From Anthonomus grandis grandis (Eukaryota > Arthropoda > Insecta > Coleoptera > Curculionidae): a stretch of DNA of 64,000 bases. Under the pieces are notes generated by a model that ran no database searches, had not been told where the DNA came from, and was given only the letters and a program-made list of their open reading frames with translations. Where the stretch lies: assembly GCF_022605725.1 (NCBI RefSeq), contig NC_065557.1:434001-498000 (forward strand), written 5' to 3'. Below, piece after piece: positions 1 through 11,260 of the stretch (position 1 is its first letter; each line of letters starts with the position of its first letter). The translations under genes were made by a program, and so were the position numbers.

Positions 1-870
1 GTAGCTCTTCTAGTAGCTGAGATATGGCATTTTTGATGCCCATTTTTGGCCTCAAAAACGGACGTCGAAAACGACTTTTTCATAATTTTCAAAGTGCTCT
101 CATTCCCTTAGTTCTGCTCGGATCCTGTTATAACCCGGTGTTTTCGTAATCTAGGTGGCCCAAATAAGACGTTGGTATACTTAGTTTGATTTCGAAAAAA
201 ATAAATTTTTGGTGAAAAAAATCGATACGGGGGGGTATACCCGAAAAATGAAAAATTCCAAACTTTGAAGGTCGATATCTCGGCTTCTATGGGAGCTATC
301 GGGAAAATTCCAACGGTTTTGTCTTAGCTTCGTCACTCTGAATCCAACGAGACCATCCGCAAGGTCGTAGCTCTTATAATAGCTGAGATATGGCATTTTT
401 GATGTCCATTTTTGGCTTAAAAACGGACGTCGAAAACGACTTTTTCAGGATTTTCAAAGTGCTCTCATTCCCTTAGTTCTGCTCGGATCCTGTTATAACC
501 CGGTGTTTTCGTAATCTAGGTGACCCAAATAAGACGCTGGTATACTTAGTTTGATTTCGAAAAAAATCAATTTTTGGTGAAAAAATTCGATACGGGAAGG
601 TATACCCGAAAAATGAAAAATTCCAAACTTTGAAGGTCGATATCTCGGCTTCTATTGGAGCTATCGGGAAAATTCCAACGGTTTTCTCTTAGTTTCGTCC
701 TTCTGAATTTAACAAGATTAATCGCGAGGTCGTAGCTCTTCTATTAGCTGAGATATCGCATTTTTGGACCCCATTTTTGGCCTCAAAAACGGACGTCGAA
801 AACGACTTTTTCCGAATTTTCTAAGGTGCTCTCATTCAGTTAGTTCTACTCGAATCGAACATCGAATTCT
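1..870. repeat. 366-bp tandem repeat, cut by the window start
   Basis: Two full units and a partial third unit are visible. The phrase GTAGCTCTT recurs at 1, 367 and 732, giving periods of 366 and 365 bp. Each unit carries GCTGAGATATGGCATTTTT, GGACGTCGAAAACGAC, CTGCTCGGATCCTG and a CGATATCTCGGCTTCTAT segment. Units are about 95% alike by eye, so the amplification is fairly recent. The third unit decays after about 840. No protein is supported; short frames in it follow the repeat. Confidence 0.9.
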
Positions 871-879
871 GCTCGAAAC

Positions 880-1100
880 ACGTATACAAATTTTCAAAAG
901 CCTGCGTTGCCTAATTTTTGACTTATGAGCATTTTGTCCTTAAAAAAAAAAAAAAAAATTCACATAATTTTCAAAATGTTTCGACAAATGCTCAAATGAA
1001 ATTAATCAGGCAATCTTCATCCAAGTTTTCAAACGCCTGAGTTGACTGGTTTTTGAGTTATGAGCATTCGGTCATTTTTTTTTTGGAAAAACAAAATTAC
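880..1100 (+). repeat. Old diverged monomers of the ~160-bp satellite superfamily
   Basis: The stretch holds TTGACTTATGAGCATTTTGTC, then AATGAAATTAATCAGGCAATC, then GTTGACTGGTTTTTGAGTTATGAGC. These phrases in this order are the signature of the homogeneous arrays at 41745-47345 and 48790-52130. Here there are only about one and a half degraded units, far from those arrays, so they look like an old relic or seed copy. Confidence 0.6.
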
Positions 1101-2060
1101 AGGAATTTACTAAAAATTACCCTAACATTCAAATTGTTTCCTTTTATTCAAGGTTCGTTATAACCAGTAAAACATAAATTATATGTACATTCTGTGTTTT
1201 AACCTACAAAGTAAATTAATGTAAAACCAATTGATAAATAATAATGTAAACATAGACATAAACATAATTTATTCATGTCATATATACGAGGGTGCTCACA
1301 TACGTCACAGAGGAAAAACTTCTACACTCCTTAATATTATTAATTATCTCATTACATATCTCAAAAATCATCATTTAGAAAACATTGAAAATGTGCATAC
1401 ATAATGTAGATATACTTTTATGTTTATACATATTATGTATTTAATGAGAAATTGAAATTTAAACTTTAATATCTATATTGTTAATCGAAAACTTGCGAAA
1501 CGGAATCAGTAATTTTTGATTGAGTAATATTCGTATTACGAAAATAAATGTTGTTTATGTGGCTTTCAGAAGACATAAAAAGAACAAATATTCAACTTCA
1601 TGAAGTCCTTTGTCCTCATCACCTCTTAGAATCATATTTGAAGTTATTCGATTCTTCTCACTAATGCTTTTTTAACCATTCAAACTCCTTTGTACAACAT
1701 TTATCGCATCTAAGAGTTTTATAGAGTAAAACATTTGACATTTTGATAAGAACTATTATTTTTCTGTATTAATGTAGTACTCCATGGTCCATAGCATGAA
1801 GTTTTGAATTGTCGAATTCCTTAGGCGAATTTTCAAGGGTGTGCCTCGGCTGGCGTTCGAACCATGAATATTTTGTCAATTTTAAATGTCAATAAAATCA
1901 AATTTCAATCTTAGGTCCTCCGAGCCGGATTTGGTCCTACGAACCGGACCGATTCATCCCAAACTTCTTCTTACGACGACTTATCGTTTTTTCCTCTCGT
2001 CATCGGCGGACTGGCTCCCCGCCACGAGACTTTTCGTTCATTCATAAGTTCGCCATAGTG
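1101..2060. other. AT-rich DNA without recognised features
   Basis: No coding frame, RNA gene or clear repeat was seen. Composition shifts from very AT-rich to more balanced near 1850-2060, running into the G-rich stretch that follows. Confidence 0.5.
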
Positions 2061-2470
2061 ACGGCGGGCGGTGTGAGGAACAGGGAGGGGGGGGGGCAGT
2101 AGGCGCGTTTCTCAAACTAAACATATACACACACACACAACCAATTCATAACAGAGACTGTGACGGTTCTGCAGGTGCGCTCTTTTCGCTCTTTTATTAT
2201 TATACGACGGACCTTTTGTATCACTACTTCTTCTTCTTATTCTTATTCTCGGTAAAGTCCCGAGAGGCTTTTGTCCGTAGGTTTGTGTAGTACTACGACG
2301 GGACGTTTTTCGTGTGTTTTTTTTTGTTTTGGTGCAAAATATAGTGAACCCTAAGGGCGTTAAAAACAGTGAAAAAGTGACCGATTTATTCGCCTCGGAT
2401 CAACTTTTTAGCGTGAATGTGAACAGGCATGAATGGCGGACTATTTTAAGCAGAGAACGAAAATAGCCGC
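2060..2470 (+). promoter_or_regulatory. Possible promoter and 5' untranslated exon
   Basis: This is a compositionally distinct island: a GC-rich GACGGCGGGCGG segment, a G-run near 2085-2096, a short (CA)n near 2127-2138, CTT-rich tracts, and then 2340-2400 with the texture of an insect 5' UTR (for example AACAGTGAAAAAGTGACCG). The only ATG frame (2430, ATGAATGGCGG) stops after a few codons. It lies about 15 kb upstream of the first recognised pnt exon on the same strand, so it could be a pnt leader exon. This is inference from composition only; no core promoter motif is decisive. Confidence 0.22.
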
Positions 2471-2790
2471 GACCATCATCAGTGACAATAACACAAGCGT
2501 ATTATATACATATGCATGCGATGGACATAAGTTTTGATTTTTGCGCCACGTCGTTTGTGATATCTGTGATCTTTTTCTAATTATTTGTGTTGGTGTGTAT
2601 ATATGATTCGTGCTCTAGTCAATGTATATAGACATCTTGATGCCCCTCAGTAGCGGGATGGGAATAAAAACAATGAAGGCGATCAGTAGGCCCAAAGGTA
2701 AGACCTATATTCAGCCCCCCTCTAGGACTTAAAATAATTTCAAAAAATACAGTAAAATAGAATTGAACATTTTTGTGTTTTTTTAAAGTT
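2471..2790. other. Unassigned intergenic or intronic DNA
   Basis: No gene is seen. It ends at a CACCCTGTATA motif (2796-2806) that recurs at several repeat edges in the window. Confidence 0.4.
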
Positions 2791-2989
2791 TGGTCCACCC
2801 TGTATAGTATCAAAATTTTTATTTAAAAAAAAGTTACTAAATTTACCCCATGTGCCCCTAACAGTGATCTGCATGGAAAATAGGCGGGGAGGGGGAAGTG
2901 GGGTGAAATGGGACAAATATGTTGAACCTTGAAATAGTTTTGCTTATGCTTAATTCGCCCTGTATTATTAAAAAGATATATTTCATGCA

Positions 2990-3300
2990 TTATGGTTTAT
3001 TTATTGGGATTTTGGAAATTAATTTTTTTTTTATAAAAAATTGTCAAAGTGTCCATAACTCAAAAACGAGACGTTGCAGGTTTTTGAAAATTTGTAGGCA
3101 AGTTCCTTATTTAAATTGATTTGACACGTGTTTTAGTGTTTTTCAAAAAACCATATGATTTTGAAAAAAAATGAATTTTTTTGAAAATTTTCAATGACAA
3201 AATTCCCGCAACTCGAAAACCAGTCATTGGAGATTTTTGAAATTGAAAATTCTCTATTTGAAATGATTTGACACGTATTTCAGGGTTTATCAACAAACTC
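2990..3300 (-). repeat. Two diverged satellite-superfamily monomers, reversed
   Basis: TGTCCATAACTCAAAAACG near 3049 and TTCCCGCAACTCGAAAACC near 3203 are about 154 bp apart. Each is followed by a TTTGACACGTGTTTTAGTGTTT or TTTGACACGTATTTCAGGGTTT block. These are reverse-complement versions of the GTTTTTGAGTTATGAGC and AAACGCTGAAATAGGTGTC blocks of the large arrays. Divergence is high, so they are old copies. Confidence 0.55.
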
Positions 3301-3429
3301 ACTTAAAAAATTAACAAAGTTAACATACTTTGAAAATTTAGACCCAAACTTTTTTTTTAATTTTTCTTAAAGCATTTCTCAAAAAATTCATAAAATTTTG
3401 AAAAAATTATGTTTTTTTTGTTGAAAGGT

Positions 3430-4480
3430 GGTAAAATGACAAAAGTAGTAAATTTTGCACAGTTTAAATTCAGATAACTCAAAAACTATTTCACGAATCA
3501 TAATGAACTAAAAAAGAGACGATTAAGGAGATATTCCTTAATAAACTTGCTAATAACTCAAATCCATGGATTTAACTCTTCTTGAAATATCCGGCTTCAA
3601 AGGCAGTAATCTTCGTTAGAGAAGGTTGGTCTGCAAATTGACCCCAGGGTTGCAACTTAATTATCTCAAGAGCTACTTCATGAATGTCAATAAAACAAGA
3701 AGTAGGAGGTTGAGAAGATGTGGCCTTATAAACTTTGCTTATAACTGAAACTCGTGGATTAAATTCATTTTGGGATATAGAGTCTCACAAGCAGTAAACA
3801 CAAATGACGAAGTTTAGTTTTCAAAAGAATTACACGGTTACAACTTACATATCTCAAGAACTACATTATAAATCTCAATAAAACAAAAAGTGAGTTATTT
3901 AGCAGTGTTGCCTTACAAATTTTTCTTACAAATCAAATCCATTAATTTAACTTGCTTTGAGATATCCGGCTTCAAACACAGAAGACCCCAAATGAGGAAG
4001 TTTAGTATTTAAACGGACCCTAGGCTTTAAATGCAATAACTCTAAAACTGCTCCATTAATATCAATAATATAAAAAGTGAGTAATTATACAAATATTGTG
4101 TTATTAATTCTGCTTACCACTCAAGTCCATGGATTTAACTCATTTTGAGATATCCGCCTTCGAAAGTAGTAATCGCCGTTGGAGAAATTTGGTCTTCAAA
4201 GTGACCCCAGGGTAGTAACTGAATTATCTCAAGAACTACTTCATGAATCTCGATAAAATAAAAAGTAGGAGGTTAAGAATATGTCGCCTTATAAACTTTG
4301 CTAATAACTCAAACCGGTGGATTTAACTCATTTTGTGATACACAGTCTCAAAGGCAGTAAACCCAAATGACGAAGTTTAGTTTTCAAATGAACCACGCGG
4401 TTACAACTTAAATATTTCAATAACTACTTCGTGCATCTCAATAAAACAAAAAATGAGTTAATGGGTAACTAAAGATACTC
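3430..4480 (+). repeat. Degenerate ~188-bp tandem repeat, + block
   Basis: About five to six diverged units. Each has AATCTCAATAAAACAAAAAG, an AAACTTTGCTTATAACTCA segment, ATCCATGGATTTAACTC, a GAGATATCCGGCTTCAAA segment and a GACGAAGTTTAG segment. The same unit occurs reverse-complemented at 6690-9500. Identity between units is low, so the array is old. Confidence 0.75.
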
Positions 4481-4525
4481 CTGTCATCTGCCACTAAATG
4501 TATTTAAAAAAAATTAATCCGACAT

Positions 4526-4559
4526 GTTTCGGACATATCTATAACATGTCCATCATCAG
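4526..4559 (-). other. Hammerhead-like motif, possible Penelope-type element remnant
   Basis: On the - strand the sequence reads CTGATGA (4559-4553), one T, a six-base stem GGACAT paired with ATGTCC (4551-4546 and 4536-4531), then GAAAC (4530-4526). CUGANGA, stem II and GAAA are the core of hammerhead ribozymes, which are known in the pseudo-LTRs of Penelope-like elements. The extra base between the core and the stem, and the lack of a clear stem III, argue against an active ribozyme. A similar motif lies at 7052-7079 on the + strand. Confidence 0.35.
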
Positions 4560-4838
4560 GGATAACAAACTAAGGGGTTCCATCAATACTTATAGATCTA
4601 GTCCCTCAGACAAGGTTAGAAAGTTAAAACAAATTAAGATACATGAGAATGGGACTACACATGGCTTTACAAAAACTTTAAAATTACATTATTACGATAA
4701 TTTTTTTTTTGGGTCGGTGGAGAAATTCTTTATGAACACTGGTTACGCGCCCCCAGTACTGTGGGACTCAGTGTCGAGTCGGTTTCGTCCTGTACCCACT
4801 GCGGTCTGCTAAGAAGCAGTCCGATTTGTCCCATATGT

Positions 4839-5845
4839 TTAGTCCCACAGGTTCAATTCTGTAGCTTCAAGGAAGTCCAGGATTGTGCCCAGTGGTAGAT
4901 TTCTTATACCCTCTGGTGAGGGTTTCTCTTCCCCCAGGAATGTTGCCCTGGTTTCATTAAATGCTTCACAGAAGCACAGTATGTGAAGAGTTGTTTCGTC
5001 CTCCTCATTGCATCCCCTACATAGCGAGATAACTGATTTCGACATTTCGCAGTTGTTGTCTGGAGAGGCCCAGTATGTTCTCACCCTTCTTGAAGGGTGG
5101 GCTGCCTATAAGTTGTTTGGGTTGTTCCATCTTTGGCAGCTGTTCCCAGTAGGATTTGTTCTGGTTTGTTAGCCAGTTGCCGATTTCCCTCTTCCAGGTC
5201 TTATCGTTGACACAACATGTTGGTTCAGGGCCTACCAGGCTGTTGCTGGCTCCCTGAGTTGCAAGTTGGATAGCCCTTCTTGCAGCCCATATTCTCTGCT
5301 AGGATTATCTCTGGCCTATTTTGCGCTTCGGCGAGGTTCCTGAGATCCTCCCAGCAGCTTTGCACAGTCCTTGACTTAGTCTCGAACTGTTGTAGTGCAA
5401 GTGTTGCAGCCTGGTCTCCTGTGAAAATTGCGAAGGTTTTGCCTCTTGGCAGCTCTTCTCTCATCAGTTGGACACAGGTTTGTATTCCTATATTATGCTT
5501 GCCTGTAAATTTGTTGTTTCCAGGCCCAGGTTTAGCATGAGGTGACTGCCCTGTTGTTCGTCCTCCAACATGCCCACAGCTACCCCGATCTTGGATCGTT
5601 TAGTTGCCGTGTGCCATACTGAGTAACCTCTTTGCTTGAGCCTGTCCACTTCTGCGTCCAGTGGTCCCCTTTTCTCTTTGATGACAAAAGGTTTGTCTAG
5701 GTATGTGACCTTGGTTCTGTCTGTTCTAAGGTCCTGTATCTTGTCAAATAAGGCATTATGCCCATCTTTCGATAGGATTGTTGCGCCATTTGACAGCAGT
5801 CTTTTCGCCCCCCGATATAGCTTCAGCCCGTACCACTAAGTGTAG
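4839..5845 (-). pseudogene. Broken 3' end of a non-LTR retrotransposon (RNase H-like region and zinc-knuckle tail)
   Basis: Read on the - strand in pieces. The 5845-5500 segment is a damaged region just before the RNase H. The 5464-5225 segment contains IFTGDQAATLALQQFE, which matches the catalytic-Asp strand and helix of the RNase H in Jockey/R1-type elements (family form IxSDSQAALxAL). The 5224-5040 segment reads KTWKREIGNWLTNQN... and ends with LGLSRQQLR, the usual post-RNase H region. The 5084-4839 segment has a CRGC, HILCFC motif (Cx2C, then HxxCxC), the usual C-terminal Cys/His tail with a preceding EEDETT acidic stretch. Breaks: an in-frame stop near 5480, frame changes near 5290 and 5200, and loss of the segment that normally joins LSRxQLR to the Cys/His motif. 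It has no intact frame and cannot be autonomous. The clade is uncertain. Confidence 0.8.
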
Positions 5846-5849
5846 CGGG

Positions 5850-6010
5850 CTTAGTCCTATCAGGTTACGACAATAGTACGATAATTGTTTTGTAAACAAG
5901 AACTGTGAACTATAAAAAGTGAGTTATTTAGCAGATGTTGCCCTAAAAATCCAATATGGCGCTTATAAAATAAATTAATATTGTAAAAAAAATACATTTT
6001 TTCATTTATA
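5850..6010. other. Unassigned DNA between retrotransposon remnant and hairpin
   Basis: It contains a short stretch resembling the ~188-bp repeat (AAAAAGTGAGTTATTTAGCA near 5912). No gene is seen. Confidence 0.4.
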
Positions 6011-6017
6011 CAAATAT

Positions 6018-6092
6018 TTCTCTAATTGTCAGTACGTCGATGGTCTCATGCCAAATGCATACAATACCATCGACTTTCTGACAAATAGAGAA
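6018..6092 (+). ncRNA. Pre-miRNA-like hairpin (candidate only)
   Basis: The 5' arm 6018-6044 pairs with 6066-6092 around a 21-nt loop. GTCGATGGT (6036-6044) pairs fully with ACCATCGAC (6066-6074), TTGTCAG (6026-6032) pairs with CTGACAA (6078-6084), and TTCTCTA (6018-6024) pairs with TAGAGAA (6086-6092). In total 24 of 27 positions pair, with mismatches at 6035/6075, 6033/6077 and 6025/6085. Arm length, loop size and isolated internal mismatches fit an animal miRNA precursor. I do not recognise either arm as a known miRNA. A small MITE remnant is the main alternative. The strand is arbitrary, since the palindrome folds either way. Confidence 0.35.
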
Positions 6093-6099
6093 TAACTTT

Positions 6100-6690
6100 T
6101 TGCATTTTTCCTTATATTATGACTGAACTATGCCACATTTCTTTAGATTTGTCCAGTTTTCCAAACGGTAGCACCGTGTTACCTTCCTTCCCATTCATAT
6201 CTCGTGCGTGCATGTACCGAAATAATGGTTCAGTTAAACGAACAAGAAAAAGACCAAAACCGAAAGAAAATGATGAGATGAAGTGTCCACATCCGGCAAT
6301 CAGCTAATAGAGCGACTACCTACTTATACCGGGGACGTTACGAAAGTTTGTTTTTTGCCATGGGCAACGTTTATTACGGCATATTTACGTTCAAACCGTC
6401 ACGGTACGTAAATAAAAAGCGAAGCGAAGGTACTTTTAAAATGTAATTAAGGTGGGTGAGATGAGGGGATAATAATTCGTCTGTCTCCTATATAGACGTT
6501 AGTCTGTCCCTTTTTTTTTAAGGTACCAACAATGACGCCGAATGCTAATGATTATAATAAACATTTATGAAAAATTCAATTGGTTCGAATTGGGTTTGAT
6601 ATTTGATTGTGGAAGAATTAGATATACTGAGAATAGGTTATGTTTATTGCATCGGTTTAGGTTACTAGAATAAAATCTTCTTAAGCTCTC
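6100..6690. other. Mixed unique DNA
   Basis: A 62-codon open frame at 6119-6307 has no recognisable domain and no coding signature. 6330-6500 is more GC-balanced. Nothing supported as a gene. Confidence 0.4.
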
Positions 6691-9500
6691 AGTTTTTATT
6701 TTATTTAAATTGATTCAGTAGTTCTTGAGATATTTAAGTTGCAACCCTATGGTCACTTTGAAGTCCAAACTTCCTCATTGGGGTCTACTGCCTTTGAAAA
6801 TGGATTAAATAATTAACAAAATTTACGAAGCAAGATTTTCTTATTATCTCATTTTTTCTTTTATCTAAATTCATGCAGTAGTTTTCAAAATATTTTAATT
6901 TTAGTTCTGTAGTCACTTTGAAAGTCAAGCTTCCTCCCTGGGATGTACTGCGTTTGAATGGGGATATCTCAAAAGTCCATGGATTTTGACCACTGTATAC
7001 TATATTCTTTTTAACGTGCCTAGGATTTTTTTTTTTCAATTTTGTAGCGCCCTGAAGAAGGCTTAGTATAGGCCGAAACGTTGGCATTAAAAGAAAAAAA
7101 AGTTTTGACCAGCTTGGATTTTAGTTAATCCTTTATCCAACTTAACCCTTAAAAGTTAACAAAAATTAGTTAAATCCAACTGTTTGAGTTATTAGCAAAG
7201 TTCATGAAACATCTTTTACTTCTTGTTTTATTGAGATTCACGCAGAAGTTTTTGGGATATTTCAGTTTTAGCCCCATGGTTACTTTGAAATACAAACTTC
7301 TTCATAGGGGTCCACTATCTTTGAAGCCCGGATATTTCAAACTGAGTTAATTCCACGGATTTGATATGTAAGGAAAATTTGTAAGGTGTAATTGGCTAAA
7401 TACTTCACTTTTTGTTTTATTGAAATTAAAGCAGCAGTTTTTGAGTTATTGCATTTTTAAGCCTGTGATCCCTTTGAAAAGTAAACTACGTCATTGGGGT
7501 TTAATGCCTTCGAGACTCTATATCTTAAAATGAATTAAATTCACGGGTTTAAGTTATAAGCAAAATTTATAAGGCAACGTCTTCTGATTCTCTTGCTTTT
7601 TATTTTATCGAGATTTATCAAGTAGTTTCTGAGATATTTGAATTTTAGCCCTGTGGTCACTTTACAGACCAAACTTTTTTATTGGGGTTTACTGCCTTTG
7701 AAGCCCGATATCTCAAAATGAGTTAGATCCATGGATTTGAGTGATAAGCAAAATTAATAAGATAATATATGCATAATACTTTGCTTTTTATTTTATTGAG
7801 ATCGATTCAGTAGTTTTCGAGTTATTGCATTTTTAAGCCTGTGGTCCCTTTGAAAAGTAAACTACGTTCTTGGGGTTTACTGCCTTTGGGGCTCTATATC
7901 TTAAAATGAATTAATTTCACGGGTTTAAGTTATAAGCAAAATTTATAAGGCAACGTCTTCTGAATCTCTTGCTTTTTACTTTATCGAGATTTATTGAGTA
8001 GTTTTTGAGATATTTGAATTTTAGCCCTGTGGTCACTTTACAGACCAAACTTCTTTATTGGGGTCTACTGCCTTTGAAGCCCGATATTTCAAAATGAGTT
8101 AAGTTCACGGATTTGATTTATAAGGAAAATTTTTAAGGTAACATCTACTAAATACTTTGCTTTTTATTTTATTGAGATTTATGAATCAGTTATTGAAATA
8201 TTTAAGTTCCAACGGTGTGGTCCATTTGCAAACTAAACTACGTCATTGGGGTTTACTGCCTTTGAGACTCAATATCTTAAAATGAGTTAAATCCATGGAT
8301 TTGAGTGATTAACAAAATTAATAAGACAATACATGCGTAATACTTTGCTTTTTATTTTATTGAGATTGATTCAGCAGTTTTCGAGTTATTGCAATTTTAA
8401 GCCTGTAGTCCAAATAAAAACTAAACATCCTCATTTTGGGTCTTCTGCCTTTGAAACCGGATATCTAAAAATGAGTTGAATCTATAGATTTAAGATATAA
8501 GCAAAATTAATATGACAATATCTGCATAATATCTCACTTTTTATTTTATTGAGATTAATAGAGCAGTTTTCGAGTTATTGCACTTTAAGCCTATTGGTCC
8601 ATTTAAAAATTAAACTTCCTCATCGGGGTATACTGGCTTTGAGACTTAATAGTTAAAAATGAGTTAATTCACGAATTTGATTTGTGAGGAAAATTTACAA
8701 GGTAACATCTGCAAAATTGGTCACTTTTTATTTTATTGAAATTCTTGAAGTAGTTTTAGAGATATTTGAGTTTAAACACTTTGAAAACTGATCTTCTTCA
8801 TATTGGGGTTCACTACTTTTAAAACTCGATAACTCAAAGTGAGTTATATCCATAAACTTGAGTTATAAGCAAGGTTTATAAAACAATATCTTCTAAATCT
8901 CCGACTTTATGTTTTATCGAGATTCATGAAATAATTCCTGAGTTATTCAAGTCGGAACATTGTAGTCACTTTGAAGACCAAACTTCCTTATTGGGATCTA
9001 TTGTCTTTGAAGCCAGATATTTTAAAATTAGTTAATTATACAGAATTGAGATATAAGTAAAGTTTGTAAGGGAACATCTTTTGAATGTCTTACGTCTATT
9101 TTTATTAAGATTCATGAAGTAGTTCTTGAGATATTTGAGTTGCAACCCTGTGGTCCCTTTGAAGACCCAACTTCTTCATTGGTATCTATTGCCTTGGAGG
9201 CTTAATATCTCAAAAGGACTTCATTGCACTTATTTGATTTACTAATAAACTCTATGAGGAAACATATAGATTTTCTGAATCCCTAACTTTGAGTTTCATC
9301 GAGATTCATGCGGCAGATATTTGAGCAGCAACCCTTTAGTTAATATAAAAACCGAACTTTGAGGCCGGATATCTCAAAGTCAGCGAATCCCATACCGATT
9401 TGGTTTATAAGCAAATATTGCATAGCCAAATATCCTTGACATCCCACTTCTTAAAAAATGTATGAACTGGTTCTTGAGTTATACAACTTGAAACCAACTG
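6690..9500 (-). repeat. Degenerate ~188-bp tandem repeat, - block
   Basis: About 14 diverged units. TTTTTATTTTATTGAGAT or close variants recur near 7597, 7785, 7975, 8160, 8349, 8539 and 8723, giving a period of about 188 bp. Other constant parts are TTTTTGAGATATTTGAA, CCTGTGGTCACTTT, TTCATTGGGGTCTACTGCC and ATGAGTTAAATCCATGGAT. It is the reverse complement of the block at 3430-4480. The array is broken near 6985-7150 by an insertion that carries the hammerhead-like motif. Confidence 0.85.
7052..7079 (+). other. Second hammerhead-like motif
   Basis: CTGAAGA (7052-7058), one A, GGC (7060-7062), a loop, GCC (7072-7074), then GAAAC (7075-7079). It has the same layout as 4526-4559, including one extra base before the stem, but in the opposite direction. 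It sits in a roughly 165-bp insertion inside the ~188-bp array, which suggests a mobile-element fragment. Catalysis is doubtful for the same reason as in the first copy. Confidence 0.35.
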
Positions 9501-10250
9501 AATTTCTCCATCAGGTCGTGACTAATGATTATATTAATTTCGGAGGTCCACACGTCACATTTTCCAATTGGTGAGTTATCGAATTCGACAAGAGACTGCG
9601 TCGTACAGTATCGATTTACCCAAAAGGGTTTTCGGTTACATTGTGGGGTACTACTTTAGTGCTTTGGCCCCCTGTATATATAAAGAATAAATGGCCCCAT
9701 TACTTGCCAGAGGCGAACCATCGTACCGAGACCGTGTATCGGTTGAAAGAGAAGGGCAGGGGGAAGGAGCACCTGCCTTAGCAACTTGACTTTGCGTGCG
9801 CAAGTACCATAATTACGGAGCTATTTTCCTAAATGCAATTAATAACCCTTAGTCCCATTTCACCCCTTATTGGTCGTTTTCTTTTTTTTTCCCAGGCCGG
9901 TTATATGGGTAATTTAAATTAGTTCCGAGTGCCCCTGCATGGGAATGTTTGTATATACACGAAATCGCCATTAATATGGTTAGTTTGGATGGGAATAAGG
10001 CGTATTAAATGTACTTGTGGTGCTCAATAATAATTTTTAGTACGACACATAAATGAAGTAATAATAAGCGACCCTAAGAACATGTGTTCGGCACGTTTTT
10101 GGGGCAGATTTAGGTCCACTATATTAAGAATCTCTTATACCGTAAATCGGGCAGACCGTACTGAAATGTGCATAATAGAGACAGAACTCGGTATATTATT
10201 TCATTTTTGGATCCTCGTGATGGGCTGGTCTATACTACCTACCTATTATA
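9501..10250. other. Mostly unique DNA
   Basis: It starts with a CCCTGTATA motif near 9668-9678 just past the ~188-bp array. A 62-codon frame at 10082-10270 shows no domain. No gene is supported. Confidence 0.4.
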
Positions 10251-10254
10251 TAAT

Positions 10255-10800
10255 AAAATATGGTCTTTAATTTTTCCTAATTTGATGCCTATGAGCTCGG
10301 ACTAAATCAATTTTATTTGCATTAAAATGGCCGAGGTATCGGAACAGTTACTAATTTAAAAAAACATAACAGATGCAATGTTATTGCTAATATTCAGGTA
10401 TTTATTTTATTAAAGAATTTGAGGCAAGAAGCACGGATTATACCTATACTATGGTAAAATTTGATCTTTAATTTTTGCTAATTTAAGGCATATGAGCTCG
10501 GACTAAATCAGTTTTATTGGGATTAAAATGGTCAAGGTATAGGGAAAGTTACGAATTTAATTTTTGTGCTTTCAAGTAGGTTTTTCATTAAGGAATTTGT
10601 GATGAAGAGCCTGAACTGTACTACCTTTACTTTAATTTTTCCTAATTTAAAGCCTATGATCTTGGACTAAATCAATTTTATTGGCATTAAAACCTGTGGA
10701 AGTATCGCGAATTTAAAAACATAACAGATGTAATGTGAATTCAGGTATATTTGACATTAAAGAATTTGTGGCAAAGAGCCTGGACTATAAATAGATAAAT
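10255..10800 (+). repeat. Three diverged ~164-202-bp tandem units
   Basis: TTTAATTTTTCCTAATTTGATGCC and close variants, followed by TATGAGCTCGGACTAAATCA, occur near 10264, 10467 and 10630. Each is followed by TTATTGGCATTAAAATGG and then AAAGAATTTGTGGCAAAGAGCC-like sequence. The last unit is shortened. Confidence 0.75.
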
Positions 10801-10849
10801 TTACCTAACCTAAAAAAAGAGGATGTGCTATGACAGCTTTGAATTGACA

Positions 10850-11260
10850 TTTTCGTGCAAACCAACGTACCAAAATCAATTGAATATTTATGTCATGATT
10901 CACATGACAAACTATGGTTGGATCAATAGTTTTTCAGACATTCGTAGTTAAAATTCGCCCCTTTAAAGGGTTATGGAACCCAGCGAAAATAGGAAAAAAA
11001 GGTGAAAATCGTTTGATTTGATTGATCAAGATCAATTTGTTTGTCTGAGTTTTTCTTGGTTTGAGCGTGAATTTTGAAAATAGTGGTCATCTGTCAAAGT
11101 GCAATCCGTTTCTCTCTATATCAAATAGTTTTGGCTCTACGTAAATTTTTTTTAAACGTGTATATCTCAGAAACTATTAGAGCAAAGTATGGCATGTGAC
11201 CCCTCAAATTTCATGGAGTTTCACGTAGAATCCAAAAATATAATAATATATATTATATTC
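10850..11260. repeat. Diverged foldback element of the 297-bp repeat family
   Basis: The left half (near 10885-10990) has TCACATGACA, CAATAGTTTTTCAGACATTCG and TTAAAGGGTTATGGAACC. The right half (near 11090-11245) has the inverse order: GTTTTGGCTCTACG, GTGTATATCTCAGAAACTATTAG, GCATGTGACCCCTCAAATTTC, TTCACGTAGAATCC. The halves are inverted relatives, as in a foldback transposon. Element edges are approximate. Confidence 0.6.

Noticed and set aside
4498..4812. 104-codon + frame
   Set aside because: No domain. It runs across the hammerhead-like motif and the 3' edge of the reversed retrotransposon remnant.
5280..5839. + strand frames of 67-86 codons over the retrotransposon remnant
   Set aside because: Shadows of the - strand RNase H-like sequence, which carries the recognisable motifs.
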